A stretch of 64,000 bases of DNA, from positions 1 to 64,000 of the forward strand of contig NZ_LKBT01000014.1 of assembly GCF_002699985.1 (NCBI RefSeq), written 5' to 3'. Position 1 is the first letter of the stretch, and every line of letters begins with the position of its first letter. Below the pieces are notes generated by a model. That model made no database searches and was not told the DNA's origin. It worked only from the letters and a program-made list of their open reading frames with translations. The position numbers and the translations under genes are program-made. Below are positions 48,898 through 57,360 of this stretch, piece by piece. The stretch comes from Pseudomonas sp. ICMP 561 (GTDB lineage: Bacteria; Pseudomonadota; Gammaproteobacteria; Pseudomonadales; Pseudomonadaceae).

Positions 48898-49968
48898 ATG
48901 TTCAACGTGCTTCGCAACTGGGTACAACGCTACTTCTCCGATGAAGAGGCCGTGGTACTGGCGGTGTTGCTGTTTCTGGCATTCACCATTGTTCTGACGC
49001 TGGGCGGCATGCTGGCGCCGGTGCTCGCCGGGATGGTGCTGGCGTTCCTGATGCAAGGGCTGGTGAGCCTGCTTGAGCGTTTTCGCGTTCCGGAGTCCGG
49101 TGCTGTTGGTCTGGTCTTTATGCTGTTCATGGGCGCGCTCCTGCTGTTTTTACTGGTCTTGGTGCCGCTGCTCTGGCATCAATTGATCACCTTGTTCAAC
49201 GAGCTGCCGGGCATGCTTGCAAAGTGGCAGTCGTTATTACTGCTGTTGCCCGAGCGCTACCCGCATCTGGTTTCCGATGAACAAGTGCTGCATGCCATTG
49301 AAGTCGCGCGGGGCGAGATCGGCAAATTCGGTCAGTGGGCGCTGACGTTCTCGTTGTCGAGCCTGCCTTTGCTGGCGAATATCATGATCTATCTGGTGCT
49401 GGTGCCGATCCTGGTGTTCTTCTTCCTCAAGGATCGGCGTCTCATCGGTCGTTGGGTCGTCAGCTATCTGCCGCGGGAGCGCGCTTTGATGACGCGAGTG
49501 GCCGAGGAGATGAATCGGCAGATCGCCAATTACATCCGTGGCAAAGTCATCGAGATATTTATCTGTGGCGGCGTGACCTACATCGGTTTTGTGGCGCTGG
49601 GCCTCAACTATGCGGCCTTGTTGGCGATGCTGGTGGGTATTTCCGTTGTGGTGCCCTACGTAGGCGCGGTCGTGGTAACCGTTCCGGTGGCGCTGATCGC
49701 CTTGTTTCAGTGGGGCTGGAGTGACCAGTTCATCTATCTGATGGTGGTCTATGGCGTGATTCAGGCGCTGGATGGCAACGTGCTGGTGCCGCTGCTGTTC
49801 TCGGAGGCGGTCAACCTGCACCCGGTCGCAATCATCTGCGCGGTCCTGTTGTTTGGCGGGTTGTGGGGCTTCTGGGGGATTTTCTTCGCGATTCCGCTGG
49901 CGACGCTGTTCAAGGCCGTGCTGGATGCGTGGCCAAGGCAGGAGCCGACCGTGGCGCCGCTTTTGTAG
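48898..49968 (+). CDS. perM: PerM / AI-2E-transporter-family membrane protein
   Basis: A 356-residue integral membrane protein, about eight helices, with conserved late blocks (MVGISVVVPYVGAVVVTVPVALIALFQWG; QALDGNVLVPLLFSEAVNLHPVAII). The family includes putative permeases whose substrates are mostly unproven. ATG 48898 has AAGGA upstream. A REP arm overlaps the stop codon. Confidence 0.9.
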   Translation: MFNVLRNWVQRYFSDEEAVVLAVLLFLAFTIVLTLGGMLAPVLAGMVLAFLMQGLVSLLERFRVPESGAVGLVFMLFMGALLLFLLVLVPLLWHQLITLFNELPGMLAKWQSLLLLLPERYPHLVSDEQVLHAIEVARGEIGKFGQWALTFSLSSLPLLANIMIYLVLVPILVFFFLKDRRLIGRWVVSYLPRERALMTRVAEEMNRQIANYIRGKVIEIFICGGVTYIGFVALGLNYAALLAMLVGISVVVPYVGAVVVTVPVALIALFQWGWSDQFIYLMVVYGVIQALDGNVLVPLLFSEAVNLHPVAIICAVLLFGGLWGFWGIFFAIPLATLFKAVLDAWPRQEPTVAPLL

Positions 49969-50053
49969 GACCGGCTTTAGCCGGGAGGGCGACATTTCTC
50001 GTGTTACATATGTATCGCCTAGACCGGCCCCTCCCGGCTAAAGCCGGTCCTAC
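49965..50053. repeat. REP inverted pair, GTAGGACCGGCTTTAGCCGG family
   Basis: The left arm GTAGGACCGGCTTTAGCCGG starts inside the last codon and stop of perM (TAG at 49966-49968 is part of the repeat). The right arm ends CCGGCTAAAGCCGGTCCTAC. Related units: 50070-50099 and 58491-58595. Confidence 0.9.
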
Positions 50054-50069
50054 GGTCTTATGAAGGCCC

Positions 50070-50099
50070 GTAGGAGCGACTTTAGCCGCGAGGGCGTCA
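50070..50099. repeat. Single REP unit
   Basis: GTAGGAGCGACTTTAGCCGC followed by GAGGGCGTCA, a diverged, unpaired unit of the family at 49965-50053. Confidence 0.7.
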
Positions 50100-50116
50100 G
50101 TGATCGTGGCGGGACT

Positions 50117-50590
50117 TCAGGCTCTATTCAACGCCTGAGCCTTCTCCAGCACGGCTTCCACATGACCCGGCACTTTCACACCGCGCCATTCGTGGCGCAG
50201 CACGCCATCTTTGTCGATCAAAAAGGTGCTGCGATCTACGCCGAGGTATTCCTTGCCGTATAGCTTCTTGAGCTTGATCACATCGAACAGTTGGCAAAGG
50301 GCTTCGTCCTTGTCCGAAATCAGCTCGAACGGGAACGATTGCTTGGCCTTGAAGTTCTCGTGGGACTTCAGGCTGTCTCGCGACACGCCAAATACCAGCG
50401 TGTTGGCCGCCTGAAACTGCTCGTGCTGATCGCGAAAGTTCTGACCCTGAGTGGTACAGCCCGGTGTGCTGTCCTTCGGATAGAAGTAAATCACGACCTG
50501 CTTGCCCTTCAGTTCGGCCAGGCTCACGGCCTGCCCGCTGGTGGCTTGCACCTGAAAATCACTAACCGGTTGATCTACTGCTACAGCCAT
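50117..50590 (-). CDS. bcp: Thiol peroxidase Bcp (peroxiredoxin)
   Basis: A 157-residue peroxiredoxin of the BCP/PrxQ subfamily, reducing organic and hydrogen peroxides. Peroxidatic Cys45 in PKDSTPGCTTQ. The resolving Cys five residues on, as in E. coli Bcp, is absent (Gln50); the only other cysteine is Cys99. It probably works by a 1-Cys route or with another partner thiol. Nine bases downstream of the GcvR-like gene, probably in one transcript with it (PA1008-PA1009 order). Confidence 0.93.
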   Translation of the reverse strand: MAVAVDQPVSDFQVQATSGQAVSLAELKGKQVVIYFYPKDSTPGCTTQGQNFRDQHEQFQAANTLVFGVSRDSLKSHENFKAKQSFPFELISDKDEALCQLFDVIKLKKLYGKEYLGVDRSTFLIDKDGVLRHEWRGVKVPGHVEAVLEKAQALNRA

Positions 50591-50599
50591 GGGATTTCC

Positions 50600-51163
50600 T
50601 TACATAGGAGCTTGCGGACGCCACGGTTCAATCAGTGCATCGAGGTTCAGCGCGTCGGCGAAATCCAGGAACTGATCGCGCAGCCAACTGATCTGGATGC
50701 CCGCAGGCAAGGTCACGGTGAAGGTTGCGTTAAGCATCGTGCCACCAGTCTGCGGTGCCAGATAGGTATCGCAGATCAGGTTTTCCAGTTCCACATTGTG
50801 ATCCATGAAGAACTGGCACAGCTCATTGATGATGTCCGGGCGATACGCCGAGCTGACGTAAGCCACGTAAGGCAGCGCCTCTGGACGGCTTTCCAGCGTG
50901 GCACTGCGCACCACACTGGTAGTGAAGTCATGTTTCTTGGACAGGCCGGGGAGGCCGGTTTCCAGGCGGGCCAGGGCATCCCAGCTACCGGAGACCTGCA
51001 GAATCAACGCACTGTATTCGCCGTGACGGGTCAGGCGTGAGCTGACAACCGAGCAACGACTTTCGTGACTGGCACGGCACAGGACGTTGGTCAGCTCCAT
51101 TGGGTTTGCGCCAAGGGCACTGATGACAAGGAATTGTTCGCGAACTGTGGGGGTGGACGACAT
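50600..51163 (-). CDS. GcvR-like ACT-domain regulator
   Basis: A 187-residue protein with two ACT domains (about 9-80 and 95-165), characteristic of glycine cleavage system transcriptional repressor GcvR, which acts by protein contact with GcvA. Pseudomonads carry this gene between bcp and dapA. Its role in glycine metabolism here is inferred from the family name only. Confidence 0.85.
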   Translation of the reverse strand: MSSTPTVREQFLVISALGANPMELTNVLCRASHESRCSVVSSRLTRHGEYSALILQVSGSWDALARLETGLPGLSKKHDFTTSVVRSATLESRPEALPYVAYVSSAYRPDIINELCQFFMDHNVELENLICDTYLAPQTGGTMLNATFTVTLPAGIQISWLRDQFLDFADALNLDALIEPWRPQAPM

Positions 51164-51489
51164 GCAGCATTCCTAGATGATGAGCGGTCGGTACATTTAT
51201 TGGCTTGCAGGACCGAATCGACGATCAACAGCGCCAGACACCCGCCGCAGCTTCTGGCGGAGTGCGTCTGCCTGATTACCAAAGGCAGGCTGCAACAGCG
51301 CTGGAGCAGGGGTTCTGACGATAAAATCGACCGATTGAAGGAGGCGCGCAGATGACCAGTACCGATCAAAGAACGAAGGGTAGCGAAAACCATCGCTCAG
51401 GGGAATGCTCACAGCGTGGTACTTCGCTTGTACTAGGCTGATAGCGCCAGTACCATTACCGCTCTCTTTTTCCGGCAGGAGCGGTTTGC
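51164..51489. other. Divergent promoter region gcvR-like / dapA
   Basis: About 326 bases. CAGGAG at about 51477 is the dapA ribosome-binding site. A GC-rich mid part (51230-51350) has small open frames with no family match. No RNA gene or terminator was recognised. Promoters of both genes must lie here but were not pinned down. Confidence 0.45.
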
Positions 51490-52368
51490 ATGATTGCGGG
51501 CAGTATGGTGGCACTGGTCACACCCATGGATGCACAGGGACGTCTGGACTGGGACAGCCTGAGCAAACTGGTGGACTTCCACCTGCAAGAAGGCACCAAC
51601 GCCATTGTTGCCGTTGGCACCACAGGTGAATCGGCCACGCTCGATGTGAACGAACACATCGAAGTGATCCGTCGTGTGGTCGATCAGGTTGCAGGTCGTA
51701 TTCCTGTCATCGCAGGTACCGGCGCAAACTCCACGCGTGAAGCGATCGAGTTGACCAACAACGCCAAGCGCGCTGGCGCCGATGCGTGCCTGCTGGTCAC
51801 GCCGTATTACAACAAGCCGACCCAGGAAGGGCTGTATCAGCACTTCAAGACTATCGCCGAAGCGGTCGATATCCCGCAGATTCTTTACAACGTGCCAGGC
51901 CGAACAGCCTGCGACATGCTGCCTGAAACCGTCGTGCGCCTGTCCACGGTGCCGAATATCATCGGTATTAAAGAAGCTACGGGCGACCTGCAGCGTGCCA
52001 AGGCCATTCTGGCCGGTGTCAGCAGCGACTTCCTGGTGTATTCCGGTGATGACCCTACGGCGGTCGAACTGATTCTGCTGGGCGGCAAGGGCAATATTTC
52101 CGTAACGGCCAACGTTGCACCGCGCGCCATGAGCGAGCTGTGTGCCGCCGCCATGCGCGGGGATGCCGAGACTGCGCGGGCCATCAATGAAAAGCTGATG
52201 CCGCTCAACAAGACCCTGTTTATCGAATCCAACCCTATCCCCGTGAAATGGGCCCTGAACGAAATGGGTTTGATGCCGGACGGTATCCGTCTGCCGCTCA
52301 CCTGGCTGAGTCAGGCCTGTCACGAACCGCTGCGTCAGGCCCTGCGCCAGTCCGGCGTTCTGGTTTAA
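51490..52368 (+). CDS. dapA: 4-hydroxy-tetrahydrodipicolinate synthase DapA
   Basis: First committed step of lysine/diaminopimelate synthesis: pyruvate plus aspartate semialdehyde. 292 residues, TIM barrel. Schiff-base Lys161 in GIKEATGD, Tyr133 in [19 protein letters not shown] binding loop. 18 bases upstream of bamC with no terminator, so the two are co-transcribed, as in PA1010-PA1011. Confidence 0.97.
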   Translation: MIAGSMVALVTPMDAQGRLDWDSLSKLVDFHLQEGTNAIVAVGTTGESATLDVNEHIEVIRRVVDQVAGRIPVIAGTGANSTREAIELTNNAKRAGADACLLVTPYYNKPTQEGLYQHFKTIAEAVDIPQILYNVPGRTACDMLPETVVRLSTVPNIIGIKEATGDLQRAKAILAGVSSDFLVYSGDDPTAVELILLGGKGNISVTANVAPRAMSELCAAAMRGDAETARAINEKLMPLNKTLFIESNPIPVKWALNEMGLMPDGIRLPLTWLSQACHEPLRQALRQSGVLV

Positions 52369-52386
52369 TTGAGGAAGCATTACGCA

Positions 52387-53502
52387 ATGAAGCGATTGGC
52401 CGGACTTTCCGCACTTGCCTTGATTATCTCCAGCACCAGCGGTTGCGGTTGGCTCTGGGGTGAAGATGGTTACTTCCGTGACCGTGGCAGCGATTACCTC
52501 GAAGCACAGCAAACTGCACCGATGCAGATTCCGCCGGGTGTCTCCGAGACGAAGCGTCTTGACCCTCTGTTGCCGATCCCGCGCAACGTGGCGGACGACA
52601 CCGCCAAAGGCGAATTCGTAGTTCCTCGCCCGCAACCGCTGTCGACCGTAGCGGACTCCAGCGACTTCAGTCTGCAGAAGAGCGGCAACAACAGCTGGGT
52701 GCTCGCTCAGCGTGCGCCTGCCGAAGTCTGGCCAGTCGCGCATCAGTATTTCGAGGATAACGGTTTCCGTATCGCCGAAGATCGCCCGCAAACTGGTGAG
52801 TTCAGCACTACCTGGCAGCGTCTGGACGAGCTGTCCGCTGCCGTTGCCAAGCGCCTGACTGCCAGTGGCACGGCCTCCGATGCAGAAACTCGCGTGCGAG
52901 TGCGTATCGAGCCAGGCGTGCAGCGCAACACCAGTGAAATCTACGTGGTAAGCGCTGAGCGCCCAGCCGGTAGCTCCGCTGATGTCCCGTTCACTGATCG
53001 CGCTACCAACGTGGCACTCGATGCCGCACTGACCGATGACATGCTGGCCAGCCTGAGCCGCAGCTCTGCCCTGGGCGGTTCCGTATCGCTGCTGGCAGCG
53101 CGTGACTACGACACCCCAAGTCGTGTCGCCTTGAGCGAAGACGGTAGCGGCAACCCGGTTCTGAACGTCGGTTCGGATCTGGATCGCGCATGGTCCAGCG
53201 TAGGTCGAGCCCTGAATCAGGGTGAATGGCGCGTTGAAGACATCAACCGCAGCCTGGGTCTGTACTACATCAACCTGGCAGAGCGGGCTGATACGCCTGA
53301 GAACAAGCCTGGTTTCTTCGGCCGCCTGTTCGGCAGCAAGGAAACCAAGGAAGAGATCGATGCCCGTGCCGAGCGTTATCAAGTGCGCTTGAGCAAAGTG
53401 GGTGACAACGTTCAGGTTACCGTCGAGAAGAACATCAACACCGTCGCGCCGGCAGATGTTGCCCGTCGCGTACTGGGTGTCATTCAAGACAACCTGGGTT
53501 AA
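52387..53502 (+). CDS. bamC: Outer-membrane assembly lipoprotein BamC
   Basis: Accessory subunit of the BAM complex. 371 residues from ATG 52387; an upstream start would add six residues in front of a complete signal peptide. Lipidated Cys20 (SSTSGC). An unstructured N-terminal segment (to about 85) is followed by two helix-grip domains, with VWPVAHQYFEDNGF opening the first. The stop abuts the GTG of the next gene. Confidence 0.94.
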   Translation: MKRLAGLSALALIISSTSGCGWLWGEDGYFRDRGSDYLEAQQTAPMQIPPGVSETKRLDPLLPIPRNVADDTAKGEFVVPRPQPLSTVADSSDFSLQKSGNNSWVLAQRAPAEVWPVAHQYFEDNGFRIAEDRPQTGEFSTTWQRLDELSAAVAKRLTASGTASDAETRVRVRIEPGVQRNTSEIYVVSAERPAGSSADVPFTDRATNVALDAALTDDMLASLSRSSALGGSVSLLAARDYDTPSRVALSEDGSGNPVLNVGSDLDRAWSSVGRALNQGEWRVEDINRSLGLYYINLAERADTPENKPGFFGRLFGSKETKEEIDARAERYQVRLSKVGDNVQVTVEKNINTVAPADVARRVLGVIQDNLG

Positions 53503-54261
53503 GTGCGTTTCGCAGTATTAGGCAGCGGCAGCCAAGGGAATGGCACGCTGGTAGCCAGCGGCAATACCCATGTGTTGGTGGATTGTGGTTTCTCCCTGCG
53601 GGAAACCGAACGAAGACTGGCGCGGCTAGGGCTTAGCGCGCATCAGTTGAGCGCGATTCTGGTGACCCACGAACATGCCGATCACGTGAATGGCGTGGGT
53701 TTGCTGTCTCGGCGCTACAATCTTCCGGTGTACATGAGTAGCGGCACGGCGAGAGGGTTGCGCAAGCCTGTTGAAGTCGCCGGGTATCTGGCAGGCGGCC
53801 AGGATTTGCAACTGGGGGCGTTGAACATCCATGTGGTGTCCGTCGCTCACGATGCCCTTGAACCGACGCAGTTCGTCTTCACCGACGGCACGCGTCGCTT
53901 TGGCTTGCTGACGGATCTGGGGTCGTACTGCCCGACGGTGCTGCAAAGCTACCACGGCCTGGACGCCTTGATGATCGAGTCCAACCACTGCCGGGACATG
54001 CTTGCTCGCGGTCACTACCCATACTTCCTGAAGCAGCGGGTCGGTGGCAGCGAAGGACATTTGAACAACCATCAGGCCGCAAGCCTGGTGAACGAGCTGG
54101 GCTGGCAGGACCTGCAACATCTGGTACTGGCCCACCTCAGCAGTAAGAACAATCTGCCGCATCTGGCCCGGCAATGTTTCGTCGACACCCTCGGGTGCGA
54201 TCCGGACTGGTTACAATTGGCCGATCAAGATTCAGGGCTCGACTGGCGACATATCGCCTAG
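53503..54261 (+). CDS. MBL-fold metallohydrolase
   Basis: 252 residues with the metallo-beta-lactamase motif H-x-H-x-D-H (THEHADH, His56/His58/Asp60/His61), an opening LGSGSQGNGTLV and ESNHCRDML later. It resembles the YycJ/WalJ-type group of putative nucleases. GTG start immediately follows the bamC TAA, so translation is coupled. Reaction unknown; position equals PA1012, between bamC and purC. Confidence 0.9.
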   Translation: MRFAVLGSGSQGNGTLVASGNTHVLVDCGFSLRETERRLARLGLSAHQLSAILVTHEHADHVNGVGLLSRRYNLPVYMSSGTARGLRKPVEVAGYLAGGQDLQLGALNIHVVSVAHDALEPTQFVFTDGTRRFGLLTDLGSYCPTVLQSYHGLDALMIESNHCRDMLARGHYPYFLKQRVGGSEGHLNNHQAASLVNELGWQDLQHLVLAHLSSKNNLPHLARQCFVDTLGCDPDWLQLADQDSGLDWRHIA

Positions 54262-54289
54262 CCCAACTACTTAGCAAGCGGAGCCCATC

Positions 54290-55003
54290 ATGGAAAAACG
54301 TGAAGAACTCTACCGCGGCAAAGCCAAATCGGTTTACAAGACCGACGACGCTGACCGCTTGATCCTGCTGTTCCGTAACGACACGTCGGCGTTCGACGGC
54401 AAGCGTATCGAACAACTGGACCGCAAAGGCATGGTGAACAACAAGTTCAACGCCTTCATCATGCAGAAGCTCGAAGCGGCAGGCATTCCGACCCAGTTCG
54501 ACAAACTGCTGGCCGACAATGAAGTGCTGGTCAAAAAGCTCGACATGATCCCGGTTGAATGCGTCGTGCGTAACTACGCCGCCGGCAGCCTGGTCAAGCG
54601 CCTCGGCGTCGAAGAGGGCCTCAAGCTCAACCCATACACCTTCGAGCTGTTCCTGAAGGACGACGCCAAAGGCGACCCGTTTATCAACGAATCCCACGTC
54701 GTGGCATTCGGTTGGGGCACCGCCGAGCAACTGGTTCGCATGAAAGAACTGTCGCTCAAGGTCAACGAAGTCCTGAGCAAACTGTTCGATGACGCTGGTC
54801 TGCTGTTGGTCGACTTCAAACTCGAATTCGGTGTTTTCAGCGACGGCTCCATCGTCCTGGGCGACGAATTCAGCCCGGACGGCTGCCGTCTGTGGGACAA
54901 GGACACCAAGAAGAAGATGGACAAAGACCGCTTCCGCCAAGGCCTCGGTGATGTTATCGAAGCCTACGAAGAAGTCGCCAACCGTCTGGGCGTACCGCTC
55001 TAA
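54290..55003 (+). CDS. purC: SAICAR synthetase PurC
   Basis: Joins aspartate to CAIR in purine synthesis. 237 residues; YRGKAKSVY at the N terminus, [13 protein letters not shown], and the signature [11 protein letters not shown]. Last gene of the dapA-bamC-mbl-purC run. tRNA-Ser follows 93 bases later. Confidence 0.97.
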   Translation: MEKREELYRGKAKSVYKTDDADRLILLFRNDTSAFDGKRIEQLDRKGMVNNKFNAFIMQKLEAAGIPTQFDKLLADNEVLVKKLDMIPVECVVRNYAAGSLVKRLGVEEGLKLNPYTFELFLKDDAKGDPFINESHVVAFGWGTAEQLVRMKELSLKVNEVLSKLFDDAGLLLVDFKLEFGVFSDGSIVLGDEFSPDGCRLWDKDTKKKMDKDRFRQGLGDVIEAYEEVANRLGVPL

Positions 55004-55096
55004 GACGGAGAAAGTAACGCAAGCGCTTGATAGCACGAAAAAAAATCAGCAAAAGGTATCGCCTTCTGCAATTGAACTGTTATGATGCGCGCCGTT

Positions 55097-55186
55097 GGAG
55101 AGATGCCGGAGTGGCCGAACGGGACGGATTCGAAATCCGTTGTACTGGCGACAGTACCTAGGGTTCAAATCCCTATCTCTCCGCCA
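55097..55186 (+). tRNA. tRNA-Ser (CGA)
   Basis: A 90-nucleotide gene with a class II long variable arm (TGTACTGGCGACAGTACC), anticodon CGA in GGATTCGAAATCC, T-loop TTCAAAT, acceptor GGAGAGA/TCTCTCC and encoded CCA. TATGAT at 55081-55086 may be its -10 box. The 3' end is the attachment site of the small element that follows; the gene remains intact. Confidence 0.97.
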
Positions 55187-55188
55187 TA
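55170..55188 (+). repeat. attL: 3' end of tRNA-Ser
   Basis: TCCCTATCTCTCCGCCATA, covering the last 17 bases of tRNA-Ser including CCA plus two bases. Identical to 57336-57354. Confidence 0.85.
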
Positions 55189-55237
55189 TTAAAAATCCTT
55201 ATAAATCAATAGGTTATGAGGATTTTGGCAAAGTGGA

Positions 55238-55262
55238 TTTGTACCAGCACTTTGTACCAAAA
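55238..55262 (+). repeat. Paired TTTGTACCA repeat near the left end
   Basis: TTTGTACCA-GCA-CTTTGTACCAAAA. Nearly the same 25 bases (spacer CTG) recur at 57252-57276. Two GTACCA half-sites in the same spacing at both ends look like recombinase or excisionase arm sites. Confidence 0.65.
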
Positions 55263-55266
55263 AATT

Positions 55267-55296
55267 GCCTTGATCTTTGGATCAAGGCTTTTTTTT
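55267..55296 (+). terminator. Terminator after tRNA-Ser inside the element
   Basis: GCCTTGATC-TTTG-GATCAAGGC followed by eight T residues. It replaces the original tRNA terminator displaced to 57361 by the insertion. Confidence 0.85.
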
Positions 55297-55747
55297 GATC
55301 AAATTTTAATCTCAACGAATTGGCACTGCTTCGTTGCCAGATTTACTCCCTACCAATTCGCTAATGGAATGCACTTGCGATGTGCTCATCAGGGCTTACG
55401 AGAGCTGACCCGCGATCTACCGCCGGGTCAATCCATTCTGCGGAGGTCATACGCTCTCACCGGGGCACTCTGCGTCAATATCAATTGCCCTTAAGTAATC
55501 GCTCTTTATCCTACTATACGTCTTCCAGCCGGACGTCTGGCTAGCAGCGTGGAGAGGGTTTAACGCTTCCACGCATGGCGGTCAGCGACGCAAAAAGGAA
55601 GGCTGAAGGGAGAGCGGCATGCCTGGTATCCGTCTTGGCGGGCTTCGTCTGCCCGATGATCTCATTTCCCAAAGCATCACGTGTTCCTGCGGTGCTGGCG
55701 ATGTGATATATCTATGTAGACGATTCGACTAGACTCAGGGGTGAGCG
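55297..55747. other. Non-coding left part of the element
   Basis: About 450 bases without a credible gene. Composition is mixed, with a GC-rich patch near 55540-55680 and an AT-rich stretch near 55690-55735 likely to hold the promoter of the following gene. No remnant of an integrase could be recognised in any frame. Confidence 0.5.
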
Positions 55748-56344
55748 ATGTCTACAGCAAAGTTGAGAATTGACCTTTCGCAGGGATTGATTGACGTTGA
55801 GGGCTCGGAAGGATTCGTACTAGAAGTTTACAACGACTTCAAGGCGCGGATGCAATCGGTACCTGCGAAACAAGAAGTGACGCATGGAATCAAAGGCATA
55901 GATGCTCCGCAACCAGCAACATCTGAAGCGCCTACTCCCAAGCTGAAAAATACGAAATCTGCCTCAAGTGCAACCGCGAAGCTCCGTAAAGGAAGCCGAG
56001 AAGAACATTCGATGGTTACGGATCTAGATCTCTCCAATACGAAAGCTGGTCGCTTAAAAGATTTTGTTGCAAGATTCGTATTAAAAACAAATATGGAGAG
56101 AAACTTAGCTTTTGTTTATTTCATGCAGCACGAGATGGAGTTGGCTAATATTGCTGAAAATCATATTTTTACGTGTTATAGGCATATTGGTGTCAAAGTT
56201 CCTGGAGCCTTACGGCAAAGCTTGTTTGACACATCAAGCGCTAAAGGTTGGGTGAATACGTCTCATATGGACGATATCCGTGTAACTACCATTGGTATGA
56301 ATCATTTGGAGCACGATTTACCAAAAGCGACTCCTGCTGAATGA
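55748..56344 (+). CDS. Putative winged-helix protein, first gene of the HEPN cassette
   Basis: 198 residues in three parts. (1) An N-terminal 35-residue unit KLRIDLSQGLIDVEGSEGFVLEVYNDFKA, predicted strand-strand-helix. (2) A charged, low-complexity linker (about 40-95) rich in Pro, Ala, Ser and Lys. (3) A helical region ending in a winged-helix-like fold (about 118-190: FVYFMQHEM, then CYRHIGVKVPG, then GWVNTSHMDDIRVTTIGMNHL). A similar winged-helix pattern opens the next protein. GGGGTGAGCG precedes the ATG and the stop overlaps the next start by four bases (ATGA). AT-rich codon use indicates transfer. No known name; probably binds nucleic acid. Confidence 0.7.
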   Translation: MSTAKLRIDLSQGLIDVEGSEGFVLEVYNDFKARMQSVPAKQEVTHGIKGIDAPQPATSEAPTPKLKNTKSASSATAKLRKGSREEHSMVTDLDLSNTKAGRLKDFVARFVLKTNMERNLAFVYFMQHEMELANIAENHIFTCYRHIGVKVPGALRQSLFDTSSAKGWVNTSHMDDIRVTTIGMNHLEHDLPKATPAE

Positions 56345-57105
56345 TAGACATAGAAAACTTTGCGCTGAAGATCCCCGACCTCGCCTCGAAAACGTCGTCG
56401 GAGTTGATACACTATTTTGTATATTTTCTTACGATCGTCCAATCTCATCCATCTGCCACAGCCTCCAAGATATCGGGTTGTTTCTCTGAATTACGTATAC
56501 CACCGTATTCAAACATTAGCGCTTACCTTTCCACACATTCAAAACGCGGAAGCAATCGCAGCTTTATCAAGGCGACAAGTGGGTACAGCTTGTCAAGAAG
56601 CGCCCAAGTTGACATTCAGAAAACATTGCATTCAGGTCCGGCAAAATTAGAGACGAGTCTATTATTGCGAAATCTATTGCCTGAAATGGAGGATTTAGCG
56701 GAAAAAACATTTCTCCAAGAAGCTATTGATTGTTACGAAATTGGAGCTAGGCGTTCAGCCATAGTGATGGTTTGGATTCTTGTAATACATCATATGAATA
56801 ATTTTGTATTGTCGAGCGAGCTTGCTGCATTCAACGCCGTGCTGGCGACGAATAATGATAAGCGAATCAGAATTAAAGCTATAGCAAAAATTGACGACTT
56901 TACCGAAATTCCAGAGGGGAAGTTTATTGAAATTCTTAGAGTTGCTGGCATTATATCGAATGATGTCCGCAAAATTCTCGACGTCAAGCTTGGTATTCGT
57001 AATAGCTCGGCACATCCATCCGCAATAAATATTTCCGAGGTTAAAGCAACGGATTTCATTATTGATCTAGTGGAAAATGTTATTCGAAAGTATAGGTGTC
57101 CGTAG
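56341..57105 (+). CDS. Putative winged-helix/HEPN-domain protein
   Basis: 254 residues. Residues 20-96 show the same pattern as the first gene's winged helix (FVYFLTIV, then CFSELRIPPYSN, then a strand-turn-strand to GYSLS). The C-terminal half (about 105-254) is helical, with the block EAIDCYEIGARRSAIVMVW typical of HEPN-like proteins in defence loci. It carries R-x4-H as R220-N-S-S-A-H225, the catalytic motif of HEPN ribonucleases, in GIRNSSAHPSA. I infer a metal-independent RNase toxin or effector controlled by, or complexed with, the coupled first protein. Strongly AT-rich. Confidence 0.7.
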   Translation: MIDIENFALKIPDLASKTSSELIHYFVYFLTIVQSHPSATASKISGCFSELRIPPYSNISAYLSTHSKRGSNRSFIKATSGYSLSRSAQVDIQKTLHSGPAKLETSLLLRNLLPEMEDLAEKTFLQEAIDCYEIGARRSAIVMVWILVIHHMNNFVLSSELAAFNAVLATNNDKRIRIKAIAKIDDFTEIPEGKFIEILRVAGIISNDVRKILDVKLGIRNSSAHPSAINISEVKATDFIIDLVENVIRKYRCP

Positions 57106-57251
57106 AGAGGATCTGTAGGTGCTCAGCTGTCAGCTAACACTATCGTCTGGTGGATTGATGAGGGGCATTGAAAAAAATTTTATATTTTGATTAGAGGCTC
57201 AAATATAGGAAGCGAAAAGTTCCCTGTTGTCGCATCTGACGGAGAGAGCAT

Positions 57252-57276
57252 TTTGTACCACTGCTTTGTACCAAAA
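57252..57276 (+). repeat. Paired TTTGTACCA repeat near the right end
   Basis: TTTGTACCA-CTG-CTTTGTACCAAAA, matching 55238-55262 except for the three-base spacer. The rest of 57106-57335 holds no gene. Confidence 0.65.
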
Positions 57277-57335
57277 CTCCGTTGTAGGCCTCATCACGCT
57301 TGTGTTTCGGGGGCTACTGAGCATTTCGCAGAGTG

Positions 57336-57354
57336 TCCCTATCTCTCCGCCATA
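57336..57354 (+). repeat. attR: duplicate of the tRNA-Ser 3' end
   Basis: TCCCTATCTCTCCGCCATA, identical to 55170-55188, without the rest of a tRNA. Marks the right boundary of the inserted element. Confidence 0.85.
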
Positions 57355-57360
57355 CAAATG

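Larger units (their letters stand above)
55170..57354 (+). mobile_element. 2.2-kb remnant integrative element in tRNA-Ser
   Basis: Bounded by a 19-bp direct repeat of the tRNA-Ser 3' end (55170-55188 and 57336-57354). The right copy is immediately followed by a strong terminator that I take to be the original tRNA-Ser terminator. Between them are only two AT-rich coupled genes, a second terminator, and paired TTTGTACCA motifs near both ends. No integrase, so the element is either a deleted remnant or mobilised in trans. Confidence 0.8.

Noticed and set aside
51433..53487. 684-codon open frame on the minus strand across dapA and bamC
   Set aside because: It lies entirely antisense to two well-identified core genes in a fixed codon register. 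GC-rich third positions keep the opposite strand free of stops. No recognisable domain or ribosome-binding site.
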